Shown: positions 1-7,848 of the stretch, one piece after another
How the letters are laid out: the number at the start of each line of letters is the position of its first letter
How positions within the stretch are numbered: position 1 is the stretch's first letter
Assembly: GCF_029846235.1 (NCBI RefSeq)
Contig: NZ_JARVWP010000001.1
Location: forward strand, 1 to 64,000
Reading direction: 5' to 3'
From: Bradyrhizobium sp. CER78
GTDB taxonomy: Bacteria > Pseudomonadota > Alphaproteobacteria > Rhizobiales > Xanthobacteraceae
Length of the DNA: 64,000 nt
Made by a program: the position numbers and the translations under genes
Notes under the pieces: model-generated
What the model saw: the letters and a program-made list of their open reading frames with translations, nothing else
Told to the model about the DNA's origin: nothing
Database searches by the model: none

Positions 1-142
1 GTTGCGGACCTCCGTGCCGCGCAGCCCTAGCCCGGCTGCTCAGAGCATTTGTGTGATTGCGCTCCACGAGATTTTCGCGACAATGGCCGGGCTTTGCCGC
101 TCTTCCGTTTTCACCCCGTCAGCCGACACATGGAGTTCGTTC

Positions 143-595
143 ATGGATATGACGTACTTCGAGGACTTGAATGTTGGAGATAGTTGGACGTCGGCCGAGT
201 CCGCCGTCGATCACGAGGAAATGCTTGCCTACGGTCGCACAAACGATCCGTGGCCAATTCACGTTGATCCAGAGGCAGCCACTAGATCGCCGTTTGGCGG
301 ATTGGTCGCCAGTGGCGGCTATACAATCAGCCTGATGTACCGGCTATCCCATGAAATAGTGAACCGGCCGGATCGAACGTGGGCCTTTTTGGGGGGCTTT
401 GACTGGCACGTCAAATTCCTGGAACCCGTTCGTTCAGGTGACCGGCTGCATGAACGCATCACAATTCTAGACAAGCGCTTGTCGAGCAAGCCGGGTCGAG
501 GCATCGTCAAGAACCTCATCGAATTGATCAATGACCGAAAGCGCGTGGTGTTATCTATTGAGAGCACAGTGCTGTTTGCCACTCGCACTCAGTAG
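143..595 (+). CDS. MaoC-like hotdog hydratase/dehydratase family protein
   Basis: The roughly 150-residue product reads as a single hotdog-fold MaoC domain, the family of R-specific enoyl-CoA hydratases and related dehydratases. It opens with the typical YFEDLNVGDSW segment. It then has a hydratase-like stretch, NDPWPIHVDPEAA, where the Asp/His pair matches the R-hydratase active site, followed by PFGGLVASGGYT. The reading frame stays open upstream to the window edge, but the MDMTYFEDL start at 143 gives the normal family length and the upstream residues look non-homologous. No partner gene lies nearby, so the acyl-CoA substrate cannot be named. Confidence 0.8.
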   Translation: MDMTYFEDLNVGDSWTSAESAVDHEEMLAYGRTNDPWPIHVDPEAATRSPFGGLVASGGYTISLMYRLSHEIVNRPDRTWAFLGGFDWHVKFLEPVRSGDRLHERITILDKRLSSKPGRGIVKNLIELINDRKRVVLSIESTVLFATRTQ

Positions 596-1172
596 CAACT
601 ACTCGGTGACAGAAATTTGCGCAGGGCAATGCCGTAGCCACAAGTCTGCTAGTGACCCACTACGGACATCAAGCAACCGGCTGCAAGCTCCATGCTCCAT
701 GGCTCTGAAGTAGCCAAACACATGCAGGATTGACAGATCTCCGACATAGTCGGGTAGCTTCAGTCACATCATAATGTTCGGCGTGTCTGCTCCCTTGGAC
801 CCTGAGCTGAACAACGCAACAGCCACTGCCATGTCGGCTGACGAAAATCAGACGCCACAAGATCGTTGGGCTGACCGCCGCTTTTGACCGGAAGCGCTCC
901 TCGACGTCCGAGGCCATGGCTATCCGCTCTCGAATATCGCCGGGGTGAGCCCAAATTTGAAAGCGCTGGCATGCCAAGAGTGACGATGCCACCGAATGTC
1001 CCTCGGTCATATCGCCACCGTCAAAATACGTAAATCAACTAAAGGTTTCAAAGGTACATCAATCAAAGGCACATCAATCAAAGGTATTGACATAAGCAGG
1101 ATACAACCGAGATCATTGCCGCATTGTGCTCGCTGGTGGCCAATCGCAGTTTTGTTTTTTGGAGAGCGGGGA
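596..1172. other. Intergenic stretch with a short tandem repeat
   Basis: No convincing gene is seen. The only clear structure is a 15-bp direct repeat, ACATCAATCAAAGGC at 1056-1070 and the same with a final T at 1071-1085, preceded by a weaker related unit. The stretch near 651-668 carries a TGACCCACTACGGACAT phrase that resembles other TGACCC motifs in the first 5 kb. Confidence 0.5.
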
Positions 1173-1643
1173 ATGTTCTGGAGTCGAGCTCTTTGCTTTA
1201 CCGATCCGCTGGCGTGCCAACCAGCTTTCCCGTATTCCGACATTGAAGTACTTCCCACGACCACTAGCACTCGTGGCCGACGCCACGATGCGGTCATTGC
1301 GCGGTTCAAAGCGTTTCTCGAGGCAAATCCGGACCGGCCGCTTTACCTCGCCGAAATCTGCGGAGCTATCGGCGTCTCGGAGCGAACGCTCCGCGCGTCC
1401 TGCAAAGAGCATCTGGGCATGGGACCGATCCGTTTTCTCACCCTGCGTCGAATGCACCTCGTGCGTCGCGCATTGCTGAGCGCGCTTCCATCGACGTCAA
1501 CGGTCACTCGCATAGCTACCGACCATGGCTTTTGGGAGCTTGGCCGCTTTGCGGTGAACTATCGCGCCGCGTTCGGAGAGTCGCCGTCCGAGACTTTGAA
1601 GCACCCCAAGAACCAGATTACGATCCAACTCTTTTGCCCATGA
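1173..1643 (+). CDS. AraC-family DNA-binding domain, probably N-terminally truncated
   Basis: The C-terminal ~115 residues form a complete AraC-type double helix-turn-helix. The first helix pair is around LAEICGAIGVSERTLRASC and the second is around TRIATDHGFWELGRFAVNYRAAFGESP. Full AraC regulators are about 300 residues and carry an N-terminal ligand domain, which is missing here. The frame is open from an ATG at 996, but residues before about 1240 do not look like a sensor domain. The ATG at 1173 has a good ribosome binding site (GGAG, 8-nt spacing) and is preferred. It may be a remnant of a longer regulator or a functional DNA-binding-only protein. Confidence 0.6.
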   Translation: MFWSRALCFTDPLACQPAFPYSDIEVLPTTTSTRGRRHDAVIARFKAFLEANPDRPLYLAEICGAIGVSERTLRASCKEHLGMGPIRFLTLRRMHLVRRALLSALPSTSTVTRIATDHGFWELGRFAVNYRAAFGESPSETLKHPKNQITIQLFCP

Positions 1644-1984
1644 TCACTCGCGGTCGTTGAAGCCAACGCATAATCTTGCCAAGCGGGAGCCTCTTTGCGG
1701 CATGCATGAGTCCGTAGTTGTCCCGAACCTGCCTCTCTGCTGCTACACTTTGACGTCTGCTCACGGGGTACGAGCGGATCAAGGACGGATAGTGCCGCCA
1801 CGCCCGCATGTGACCCGGAGCGGTCATCGCGGTGTCAGATCTGCCGTCCCACGGCCGTAAAAGCCTCGTCCGCATTCTGGGCGGCGCATTCGAAGTTGGT
1901 TCCTATTGATCCAGATCAACGGCGAGACGCAAGGCGCCATGTCAGGCTCATGTTTGATCACCGCCCTAGAGGGGAGAGAGCAAC
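1644..1984. other. Intergenic region upstream of the small secreted protein
   Basis: No gene is supported in this 341-nt stretch. Its end carries a FixK/FNR-type box (annotated separately) and a purine-rich ribosome binding site, AGGGGAGAGAG, ahead of the ATG at 1985. Confidence 0.5.
1906..1919 (+). promoter_or_regulatory. FixK/FNR-type box
   Basis: TTGATCCAGATCAA is a perfect dyad matching the FixK2/FNR consensus TTGAT-N4-ATCAA. Its centre is about 72 nt upstream of the ATG at 1985, which is compatible with a class II (-40.5) activated promoter and a leader of about 30 nt. It suggests low-oxygen control of the small secreted protein downstream. No clear -10 hexamer was identified. Confidence 0.6.
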
Positions 1985-2266
1985 ATGACAAGAAATGCCA
2001 AGGTTCTTGGATTGATCGTGACTGCTGCGCTCTTTGCGACAGCTCCGTTGTCGCCCCATTACTCGCCTGCGAAGGTGCTATCCGTATCCCTTGACCGTGC
2101 GGAAGCGCGAGTTGGGCGACCACTCACACCGATGAGCGTAGCAGGCGTTAATCGCAGGGTTCATCGTCGAGCTTACTATGGTGCGGCAGCGGCGGGAGCT
2201 GCGGCTTATGGAGCGTATGGCTACCGCAGGGCGTGTGGATACCATCCCTATCCGCCCTGCTATTGA
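1985..2266 (+). CDS. Small secreted protein with Ala/Gly/Tyr-rich tail
   Basis: This 93-residue product starts with a signal-peptide-like segment (NAKVLGLIVTAALFATAPL, residues 3-21). It continues with a basic central part (GVNRRVHRRAYYG) and a low-complexity AAAAGAAAYGAYGYRR stretch, and ends in CGYHPYPPCY. Small exported proteins with this YYGAAAAGAA signature are common in Bradyrhizobium, and their function is not known. It follows a strong ribosome binding site and lies behind a FixK/FNR-type box, so induction at low oxygen is a reasonable inference. The two C-terminal cysteines could form a disulfide in the periplasm. Confidence 0.7.
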   Translation: MTRNAKVLGLIVTAALFATAPLSPHYSPAKVLSVSLDRAEARVGRPLTPMSVAGVNRRVHRRAYYGAAAAGAAAYGAYGYRRACGYHPYPPCY

Positions 2267-2361
2267 GGCTTGTCGCTGGCTCCACTGCAGCCCAGAAAAA
2301 TGACCCGCTCGACGAAGAGGATGCAGAGGCAGCAAAGCTGCGGCTGTAGCTTCCTCAAACG

Positions 2362-2385
2362 GGACTGAGGTATTCGCCTCAGTCC
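2362..2385. terminator. Perfect 9-bp hairpin, terminator-like
   Basis: GGACTGAGG and CCTCAGTCC form a perfect 9-bp stem around a TATTCG loop, about 100 nt downstream of the small secreted protein. There is no following T run, so intrinsic termination is uncertain. Confidence 0.35.
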
Positions 2386-2560
2386 GGGCAGCATGACGTA
2401 CGTTCCGCTTCAGCAGCTGAACAACTTGGTCATTCCTGTTCGTCAAGGATGTGGCTTGGGACGTCAATTGGTAGAGGGCATCTGCGTACGGAACTCCTCG
2501 GTTGCGCGATCCGACTTCCGAGTTTGACCCGAAGCCGACAGACTTGCAGCTCCTCGTAAA

Positions 2561-2947
2561 TTATCTGCTTTCGCCGCAGTAGCCGAAGGCTAAGTAAGCA
2601 CCGCTTGGCTCGGGCTCTGTCGAGACTACGGCGTTAATCGGATCGCCGATCTTTCCTGCCCAGATCGAACATGGACCAACATCAATTTTGATTACGGCGG
2701 ACAATGAAGGCGGGCTTGAACGTGTCACCTCTGCTGTGATCTGAACGCCACAATCAATAGGCTTGGCTGCAACAACCGTGCCCGAGAATGCGATGCCGTG
2801 CTGCAGCACAGTGCCGATGCCACCTTCGGGGCAATGTCCGTAAGGAAGCACCGCGCGGCAGACCGGACACCGGAAAGGCTGCCCCAGCGCCACGCGATGG
2901 TAGGTTAGAAACGATAGAGATAGGACAAGGATGGTAATGGGTTTCAT
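2561..2947 (-). CDS. Secreted cysteine-rich hypothetical protein
   Basis: The start at 2947 gives MKPITILVLSLSFLTYHRVALGQPF, a clear signal peptide with likely cleavage after ALG. An upstream in-frame start at 3013 would only add residues with no targeting sense. The mature ~107-residue part has paired cysteines (FRCPVCRAV, then YGHCPEG, DCGVQ, GPCSIW, GYCGES), suggesting a disulfide-rich periplasmic domain or a small metal site. Its C-rich beginning could resemble a zinc knuckle, but nothing identifies a reaction. The gene lies next to a lone recombinase in accessory DNA. No family is recognised. Confidence 0.55.
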   Translation of the reverse strand: MKPITILVLSLSFLTYHRVALGQPFRCPVCRAVLPYGHCPEGGIGTVLQHGIAFSGTVVAAKPIDCGVQITAEVTRSSPPSLSAVIKIDVGPCSIWAGKIGDPINAVVSTEPEPSGAYLAFGYCGESR

Positions 2948-3042
2948 GCAGATGGTCAGATTAATTAAATGAGTGGACTTCCGCAAATGGCCCGAAGCCG
3001 GTCGTGAGGGCAAAGCAGAGGCCGTCTGCTCTGCCCCCGAAA

Positions 3043-3675
3043 TCAGACGTCGACTTGTTCCGCTATCGCGAGGGCGTCATCGACCTCGATGCCGAGATAC
3101 CGGACAGTACTCTCGATCTTGGTGTGCCCCAACAGGAGCTGCACGGCTCGCAGGTTGCCGGTTCGGCGGTAGATCAGGGTCGCTTTGGTTCGGCGAAGAG
3201 AATGCGTCCCGAACAGGTGCGGGTCCAATCCGATGTCAGCGATCCAGCGAGATAGGAGGCGGGCGTACTGTCGGGTTGTCATGTGTCCAGACTGCCGCCA
3301 ACCAGCGAACAGGTACGCGCCTGACTTCTTACCGGTAGACCGGAGGTAATCATCGATCGCCTGGCGGGTGGATTCCGTCAGTTCAAATTTGACCGGCCGG
3401 CCGGTCTTCCTCTGTCGGACGCTCGCGCGATCGGCCGCATATCCACCCGGGGCAACATCATCGACTTTCAATGCTACGACGTCGCAGCCGCGAAGCTTGC
3501 TGTCGATTGCAACGTTGAAAAGCGCCAGATCACGCATCCTGCCTTCCACCTGGAGCTTGGTGCGGATTGACCAGACATGCTTTGGCCGGAGCGGCGGCTT
3601 CGCACCGACGATCTTTCCCTTGTTCCAAGGAGTGCGTTTCGAGACGGCATGGGTAACGCTCAGAACATCGGTCAT
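3043..3675 (-). CDS. Tyrosine recombinase/integrase, short form
   Basis: The 210-residue product is essentially the catalytic domain of a phage-type tyrosine recombinase. The catalytic set is visible: Arg62 in SKLRGCD, Lys90 in RQRKTGRP, His158 and Arg161 in GTHSLRRT, His184 in LLGHTK, and nucleophile Tyr193 in STVRYLG. Typical integrases of 300-400 residues have a longer N-terminal arm and core-binding domain; here only about 45 residues precede the catalytic part. The ATG at 3675 has a strong GAGGAGG ribosome binding site. No attachment site, excisionase or phage gene is nearby. It could be a free-standing recombinase or the remnant of an integrated element. Confidence 0.85.
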   Translation of the reverse strand: MTDVLSVTHAVSKRTPWNKGKIVGAKPPLRPKHVWSIRTKLQVEGRMRDLALFNVAIDSKLRGCDVVALKVDDVAPGGYAADRASVRQRKTGRPVKFELTESTRQAIDDYLRSTGKKSGAYLFAGWRQSGHMTTRQYARLLSRWIADIGLDPHLFGTHSLRRTKATLIYRRTGNLRAVQLLLGHTKIESTVRYLGIEVDDALAIAEQVDV

Positions 3676-3909
3676 GTTGACCTCCTCAACTTGTGAGGCT
3701 GGTCATTTTCAGCTCGGAGCCCTTCCGATCCCTTTTCCGCTTTCAGACGATTGGAGACGTACCCGCGTCCACCTCTAGCGATGGGAGGGGCGATTTTGAC
3801 CCGAAGCTGACTTGGGTACGCAAACTCTCCTAGAAATCTGCAAAAACAGAAGCCGGTCTATGGGCTACGATGCCCACGGTCGTGTTTCATTAAGATAGGT
3901 CATTCGGGC

Positions 3910-4548
3910 GTGAGCAGCGCACTAAACATTCTCTTTGGGCTTCTTCATGGCGACCCCAACTTGAGGACTTGGCGTACTGCCGTCCTGGTCGCAAGTGCAA
4001 CTATGTTCATCGCTTGTCTTACCCAAACAGCATTTGTAACCGAATGTTGCTACGTTGTGGGAGAGAGAAGAAGCGAGCCCGGTCTTGGCCTATTGCTTAT
4101 AGGATGGGGTGGGGTGCTCGGTAGTTGGCTTCACCCGCCGCTTTTCGTCCTAATACTCGCAGGATGGTTGTGCGCCTGCGCAAGATGGTACCTTGCCGCC
4201 TTGATCTGCGCTTTCTCTTCCATCGCTATGGTCGCTAGTTTTCGCGAAGAGGTGCTTCCCAATGCTGGCTATGCTGCTTGGCTTGCCAACCCAATCATTG
4301 TAGCCGCCTGGTTCTTATATCTTGCCGACAAGCGATCCGCAGCGTGGATTTCTGCGTTCCTTGCGTTGGGACTGACCCTGACGTTTCTGGGAGTAGCTAC
4401 CGTGCCACTCAGTGATAAGTTCGGCGAGTTGGAGATTATTTCATACGGGAGCGGTTATTGGCTCTGGATCGCAAGCGCTGGAATTCTCGTGGCGGGCGTG
4501 AGTGTGCATAACCTGCCTCTTCGTTCCAGTGCGTCAGACACTCGGTAA
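3910..4548 (+). CDS. Polytopic membrane protein of unknown function
   Basis: The 212-residue product starts with GTG and has about six hydrophobic segments. They lie near residues 22-40, 58-72, 78-100, 106-114, 127-140, 147-163 and 188-202. An N-proximal CLTQTAFVTECCYV part holds cysteines between the first two segments. No conserved catalytic or transport motif is recognised. It stands alone between an integrase and an orphan, consistent with accessory DNA. Codon use looks less GC-biased than in the later gene clusters (many TTG, CTT, GTA), which may point to acquisition. No function is proposed. Confidence 0.55.
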   Translation: MSSALNILFGLLHGDPNLRTWRTAVLVASATMFIACLTQTAFVTECCYVVGERRSEPGLGLLLIGWGGVLGSWLHPPLFVLILAGWLCACARWYLAALICAFSSIAMVASFREEVLPNAGYAAWLANPIIVAAWFLYLADKRSAAWISAFLALGLTLTFLGVATVPLSDKFGELEIISYGSGYWLWIASAGILVAGVSVHNLPLRSSASDTR

Positions 4549-4680
4549 GGTGGCAAGCCCGCTTCTGGTCCGTAACAGAAGTTCACGTCGACTTGTTGAT
4601 GTGGAGCGGACTCAATCTCACCCGATCAGGATGGGCTGCATTTGACCCATCGCGCGCATCCGGTGGAATGAGCCGTTCCG

Positions 4681-5016
4681 CTAGGTTGAGTTAGGGGTGG
4701 TCCTAATTCGGTGCTCGCCAAGCGTTCCGGTTACCGTTATCGGCTCGGCTGGCCCAAGCCGCCTTCGCACGAGCCGAATTGTGTCGATGTAAGGATTTGA
4801 CGCACGATGCCGCTCTAGATCAGAGCGAAGCGCGTCCACTGCCGCCTTATCAAAATCGATCTCGGGAGGGTCTAGCTGTAAGTCGGTCTCGACCACCAGA
4901 ACCGTCTTCGAGCCATTTGCGTCGATGACATATTCGACATCAACGGACAGCGCGTTTCGGTCGGTTATCATACGAACCTCACGACTAAGGCGGTTGGCGC
5001 GGCCTCCTCTTATCAT
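4681..5016 (-). CDS. Hypothetical protein
   Basis: The 111-residue product is soluble and mixed in charge, with a probable alpha/beta core (VDVEYVIDANGSKTVLVVETDL, then a helix-rich DFDKAAVDALRSDLERHRASN). The frame opens at 5064; starts at 5016 and at 4971 (MITDRNAL) are also possible. A GAGGAGG purine run lies inside the gene rather than before a start, so the start is undecided. No family is recognised. An isolated gene with unremarkable composition leaves some doubt that it is expressed. Confidence 0.35.
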   Translation of the reverse strand: MIRGGRANRLSREVRMITDRNALSVDVEYVIDANGSKTVLVVETDLQLDPPEIDFDKAAVDALRSDLERHRASNPYIDTIRLVRRRLGPAEPITVTGTLGEHRIRTTPNST

Positions 5017-5064
5017 GACGAACTTGCGATGTCGCCTGTTGGCCCGGAGCAGGCACCGCCCCAA

Positions 5065-5760
5065 ATTCTAGCTATAACGCTTTCTCGCCATGTCTCATCC
5101 CGGCAGCCTCTGGCGGTCACCGGCCTAGCCTTTTTATACAGATCGGTTGGCCATTCGGGATCGGGGTGCAATCCCAGTCCGGGCCGAAGCCATTGTTGTG
5201 CGGCCTAGAGTTCGGAAACCAATAGAAGCTCAAAGCCATAAGACCCAAGAGAACGAAAAACGAATAGGATGCCCTTGATATCACCGCGCGCTAGATATGA
5301 CGGGAGCCATCTCATGACATGTCTCATGTGCATTAATTCGCGGCTTATAACCCATAGGTCGCTTTCCTTTCGCGTTTCTTAGAGGCTCAGTTCAAATCGT
5401 ATCGATTGATGGCAACGTCGCCCTTGGCCCATCGCGTCATTTCGCTGCGATGCGGAATTTAATCGCTATCGGTGCATAGCGGACTCTGGCAAGCCCTCGC
5501 CCAGCAGCTCTATGGGTTCACGGCCTAGACGGGGATCGCCTTCAAGTCACTTCGACGTGGCGAATAATGCCAAGCTGGGCAGATAAGGGGATGCAGAGGA
5601 GCCTCCTTGTGTTCGAAAAAACAAAATAGAAGCTTTAACAACCTACCTTCGCGAGCCGGGCGACTATGAGTGCATGCGCCGCGCGTGCATGCCCTGAACA
5701 CCTTCCGTTACGTCGCATAAGTCTCTTGTCCAGCGCGGCCCGCAACCAGCTTTGATCCCA
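5065..5760. other. Intergenic stretch, no gene recognised
   Basis: About 700 nt without a supported gene separate the accessory stretch from the catabolic locus. An imperfect GC-rich dyad near 5670-5692 (GTGCATGCGC and GCGCGTGCAT) lies 70-90 nt beyond the stop of the EthD-like gene and could help end that transcript. It has no T run. Confidence 0.4.
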
Positions 5761-6468
5761 TCATGCTATGGGCCGCACCACCCTTGTCAGCATCGGAAAA
5801 TGCTTGTTGCCGCCCGCGAACGGCGGAAACTGGACGAAGTCGGCGCGCATGCGCTTGATCACGTCGGAGCCCAGCGCGCGCGCAAGGGCCTGCGGGCTGT
5901 CGAACATCAGCCTGTTGCGCTGCATGTACTCGACCCGCTGCGACGGCAGCCGGTCGACCCAATCGATGCGCGTATAGATCTCGATCTGGCGGACGCCGGG
6001 AAAGGTCCGCATGATCGACGGATGATGCTCCAAATAATGCAAATTCCAGGCGTTCATGTCCTCGGCCGGTCCGGGATAGTGCACGAGATAGCTGCACGGC
6101 GTGACCGTGCCGTTGGCATGCATGGCGTCGTCGATCGAAAAGGCGCGCGTCACCATCGCCTGGTGCGTCACGTCCAATCCGGCAAGGCTCGGCAACCCGC
6201 GACCTGCTGCAAGAGCAGCGAGCACACCGCCGCGATCGATCGCGGCCTCGCACGCAAACAGGTTCGGAAAGCGCAGCAGGAGCGCAAAGACCGGCCCGGC
6301 CCCGTCGGCCTTGTAGGGATGATCGACCGATTGCTCCAGCGGCATAAACAGCAGGCCCTCGGCCATCCCCGGAATCGACCCGACCATGGCAGCCGCAGCC
6401 GTAACATCATCCGGTTCAATTCGCCGTACGCCTGTCGGATCGGAGAACGTCATGAACAGCGAGATCAT
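5761..6468 (-). CDS. EthD/dimeric alpha-beta barrel domain protein
   Basis: The 235-residue product, starting MISLFMTFSDPTG, looks like two ferredoxin-like halves. The first half covers residues 1-115. The second (around HYPGPAEDMNAWNLHYLEHH to RQIEIYTRIDW) has the EthD-type signature of a small-residue/Glu-His-rich helix followed by a strand. EthD-like proteins are auxiliary or degradative enzymes in aromatic and polycyclic catabolism. The ATG overlaps the stop of the thioesterase gene (ATGA), so the two are translationally coupled, and it is the last gene of the nitrilase/dioxygenase unit. The exact reaction is unknown. Confidence 0.65.
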   Translation of the reverse strand: MISLFMTFSDPTGVRRIEPDDVTAAAAMVGSIPGMAEGLLFMPLEQSVDHPYKADGAGPVFALLLRFPNLFACEAAIDRGGVLAALAAGRGLPSLAGLDVTHQAMVTRAFSIDDAMHANGTVTPCSYLVHYPGPAEDMNAWNLHYLEHHPSIMRTFPGVRQIEIYTRIDWVDRLPSQRVEYMQRNRLMFDSPQALARALGSDVIKRMRADFVQFPPFAGGNKHFPMLTRVVRPIA

Positions 6469-6896
6469 GATGCCGCCGCCTCCTCGCCGGCTTGCAGATG
6501 CAACATGAGCGCCGCGCGAACGTCGTCGGGCCACGGAATTGCATGATGGTCGACCAGCGAGGTCCCCGCAAGGATCTGGCGGGCGCGCCAGCGCAGGCCA
6601 TCTGCGCCCGTGACCACATGCGACAGATGCAGCGACGCACGGCCGATCTTGACGACCCGCAGGCCGAATGTCAGGCGGTCGCCGAACTTCGATGGCCGTG
6701 AGAAGTCGCAGGTCAGATGCACCGTCGGGGTCCCGATCTTCCGGATCGCGATCAGGTTCGGCCAGCAGAACCCGATGGTCGACCAGAACTCCTCGACCAC
6801 GCCGTTGAGGATGTTCAGATAGGACGGAAAATAGGCGATGCCCGAGGGATCGCAGTCGCCGAACCGCAGCTCGCGATCGAACGAGAACGACGTCAT
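6465..6896 (-). CDS. Hotdog-fold acyl-CoA thioesterase (4HBT/YbgC type)
   Basis: The 143-residue product starts MTSFSFDRELRFGDCDPSG and carries the 4-hydroxybenzoyl-CoA thioesterase signature RFGDCDPSGIAYFPSYLNI. Asp16 lies at the position of the catalytic Asp of that family. It would hydrolyse an aromatic or short acyl-CoA to the free acid. The start overlaps the upstream FAH stop (TGATG) and its own stop overlaps the EthD start, so it is embedded in the operon. A CoA ligase in the facing operon makes CoA thioesters plausible intermediates of this locus. Substrate is inferred only. Confidence 0.8.
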   Translation of the reverse strand: MTSFSFDRELRFGDCDPSGIAYFPSYLNILNGVVEEFWSTIGFCWPNLIAIRKIGTPTVHLTCDFSRPSKFGDRLTFGLRVVKIGRASLHLSHVVTGADGLRWRARQILAGTSLVDHHAIPWPDDVRAALMLHLQAGEEAAAS

Positions 6897-7804
6897 CAGA
6901 TCGCGACGACCGGGTGGCGGATAACGCCGACGCCATCGACTCCGGCCTCGACGACGTCGCCGGGCCACAGCCATTCCTGCGGGCTCATGCCGGCGCCGAC
7001 GCCTTCGGGCGTTCCGGTCGCGATGATGTCGCCCGGTTCGAGCGTCATGCCGGACGAGATGTCGGCGATCAGGGTTGGAATATCGAAGATCATGTATTTG
7101 GTGTTGGAGTCCTGCTTCGTGACGCCGTTCTTGGTCAGCCAGAGTCTCAGATCATGCGGATCGGGAATCTCATCCGCGGTCACGATGCAGGGGCCGAACG
7201 GCGCGTAGGTGTCCATGCCCTTGGAGAAGATCCACTGCCCGGCACGGCGATTGTCGCGCGCGGAAATGTCGATCATGACCGAATATCCGAACACGTGATC
7301 CATCGCCTTCTCGACCGGGATGCGGGTCGCGGTCTTGCCGATGATGACGGCGAGTTCGACCTCCCAGTCGAGCTGCTGGGTCATGCCGGCATTGTGCTGG
7401 ATCGCGGCGCCCGGCCCGATCACGGCGGTCGGCGGCTTGGAGAACACGACCGGCTGCTTCGGCAGGTCCTTGTCGGTGTCCAGGCTCTTAGCGGACTCCG
7501 CGACATGCGCACGGTAGTTCAGCCCGATGCCGAAGATATTCTTCCGCGGGCGCGGGATCGGCGCCTGCAGCTTCACATCCTCGATCGGAACGGCTGCACC
7601 GGCCGGCAGGCTGCCGTTGGCGTTGTCCAGGGCCTGCTTCAACGCCGGCAGCAAGGTGACGGCGTTATCGATGAAGGACAGCATGTCGGCCGGCCAGGCA
7701 ACGCCGCGTGACGCGCCGAGGCGCTCGACATCGACGACCAATCCGTTGACGACGACCCCGAGGCGGGCGCCGCTAGAGCCCAAGGTGTAGGTGACAAGAC
7801 GCAT
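6896..7804 (-). CDS. Fumarylacetoacetate hydrolase (FAH) family protein
   Basis: The 302-residue product is a full FAH-family hydrolase. Around residues 92-104 lies GIGLNYRAHVAES. A metal-binding acidic set is seen in LDWEVELAVIIG and the following DISARDNRR, and the conserved end of the fold is TLEPGDIIATGTPEGVG. Family members hydrolyse C-C bonds in 3-acylpyruvates (fumarylpyruvate, maleylpyruvate) or act as 2-hydroxyhepta-2,4-diene-1,7-dioate isomerases. Directly downstream of a gentisate-dioxygenase-like gene, acylpyruvate hydrolysis yielding pyruvate plus fumarate or maleate is the likely role. It is followed without a gap by the thioesterase. Confidence 0.88.
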   Translation of the reverse strand: MRLVTYTLGSSGARLGVVVNGLVVDVERLGASRGVAWPADMLSFIDNAVTLLPALKQALDNANGSLPAGAAVPIEDVKLQAPIPRPRKNIFGIGLNYRAHVAESAKSLDTDKDLPKQPVVFSKPPTAVIGPGAAIQHNAGMTQQLDWEVELAVIIGKTATRIPVEKAMDHVFGYSVMIDISARDNRRAGQWIFSKGMDTYAPFGPCIVTADEIPDPHDLRLWLTKNGVTKQDSNTKYMIFDIPTLIADISSGMTLEPGDIIATGTPEGVGAGMSPQEWLWPGDVVEAGVDGVGVIRHPVVAI

Positions 7805-7848
7805 GAAAGCTTGATCCGGTTATGCGGGTTGAGTTCTGCGGAGAAGTG

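Noticed and set aside
2465..2520. tRNA-like phrase TCAATTGGTAGAGGGC near the recombinase gene, a possible attachment site
   Set aside because: It resembles a D-arm, but no anticodon stem, T-arm (GGTTCGAATCC) or acceptor pairing follows, so neither a tRNA nor an att site can be supported.
5708..6253. Minus-strand frame of 181 codons overlapping the EthD-like gene
   Set aside because: It is a different frame of the same strand within a recognised gene, with Arg/Asp-rich shadow composition.
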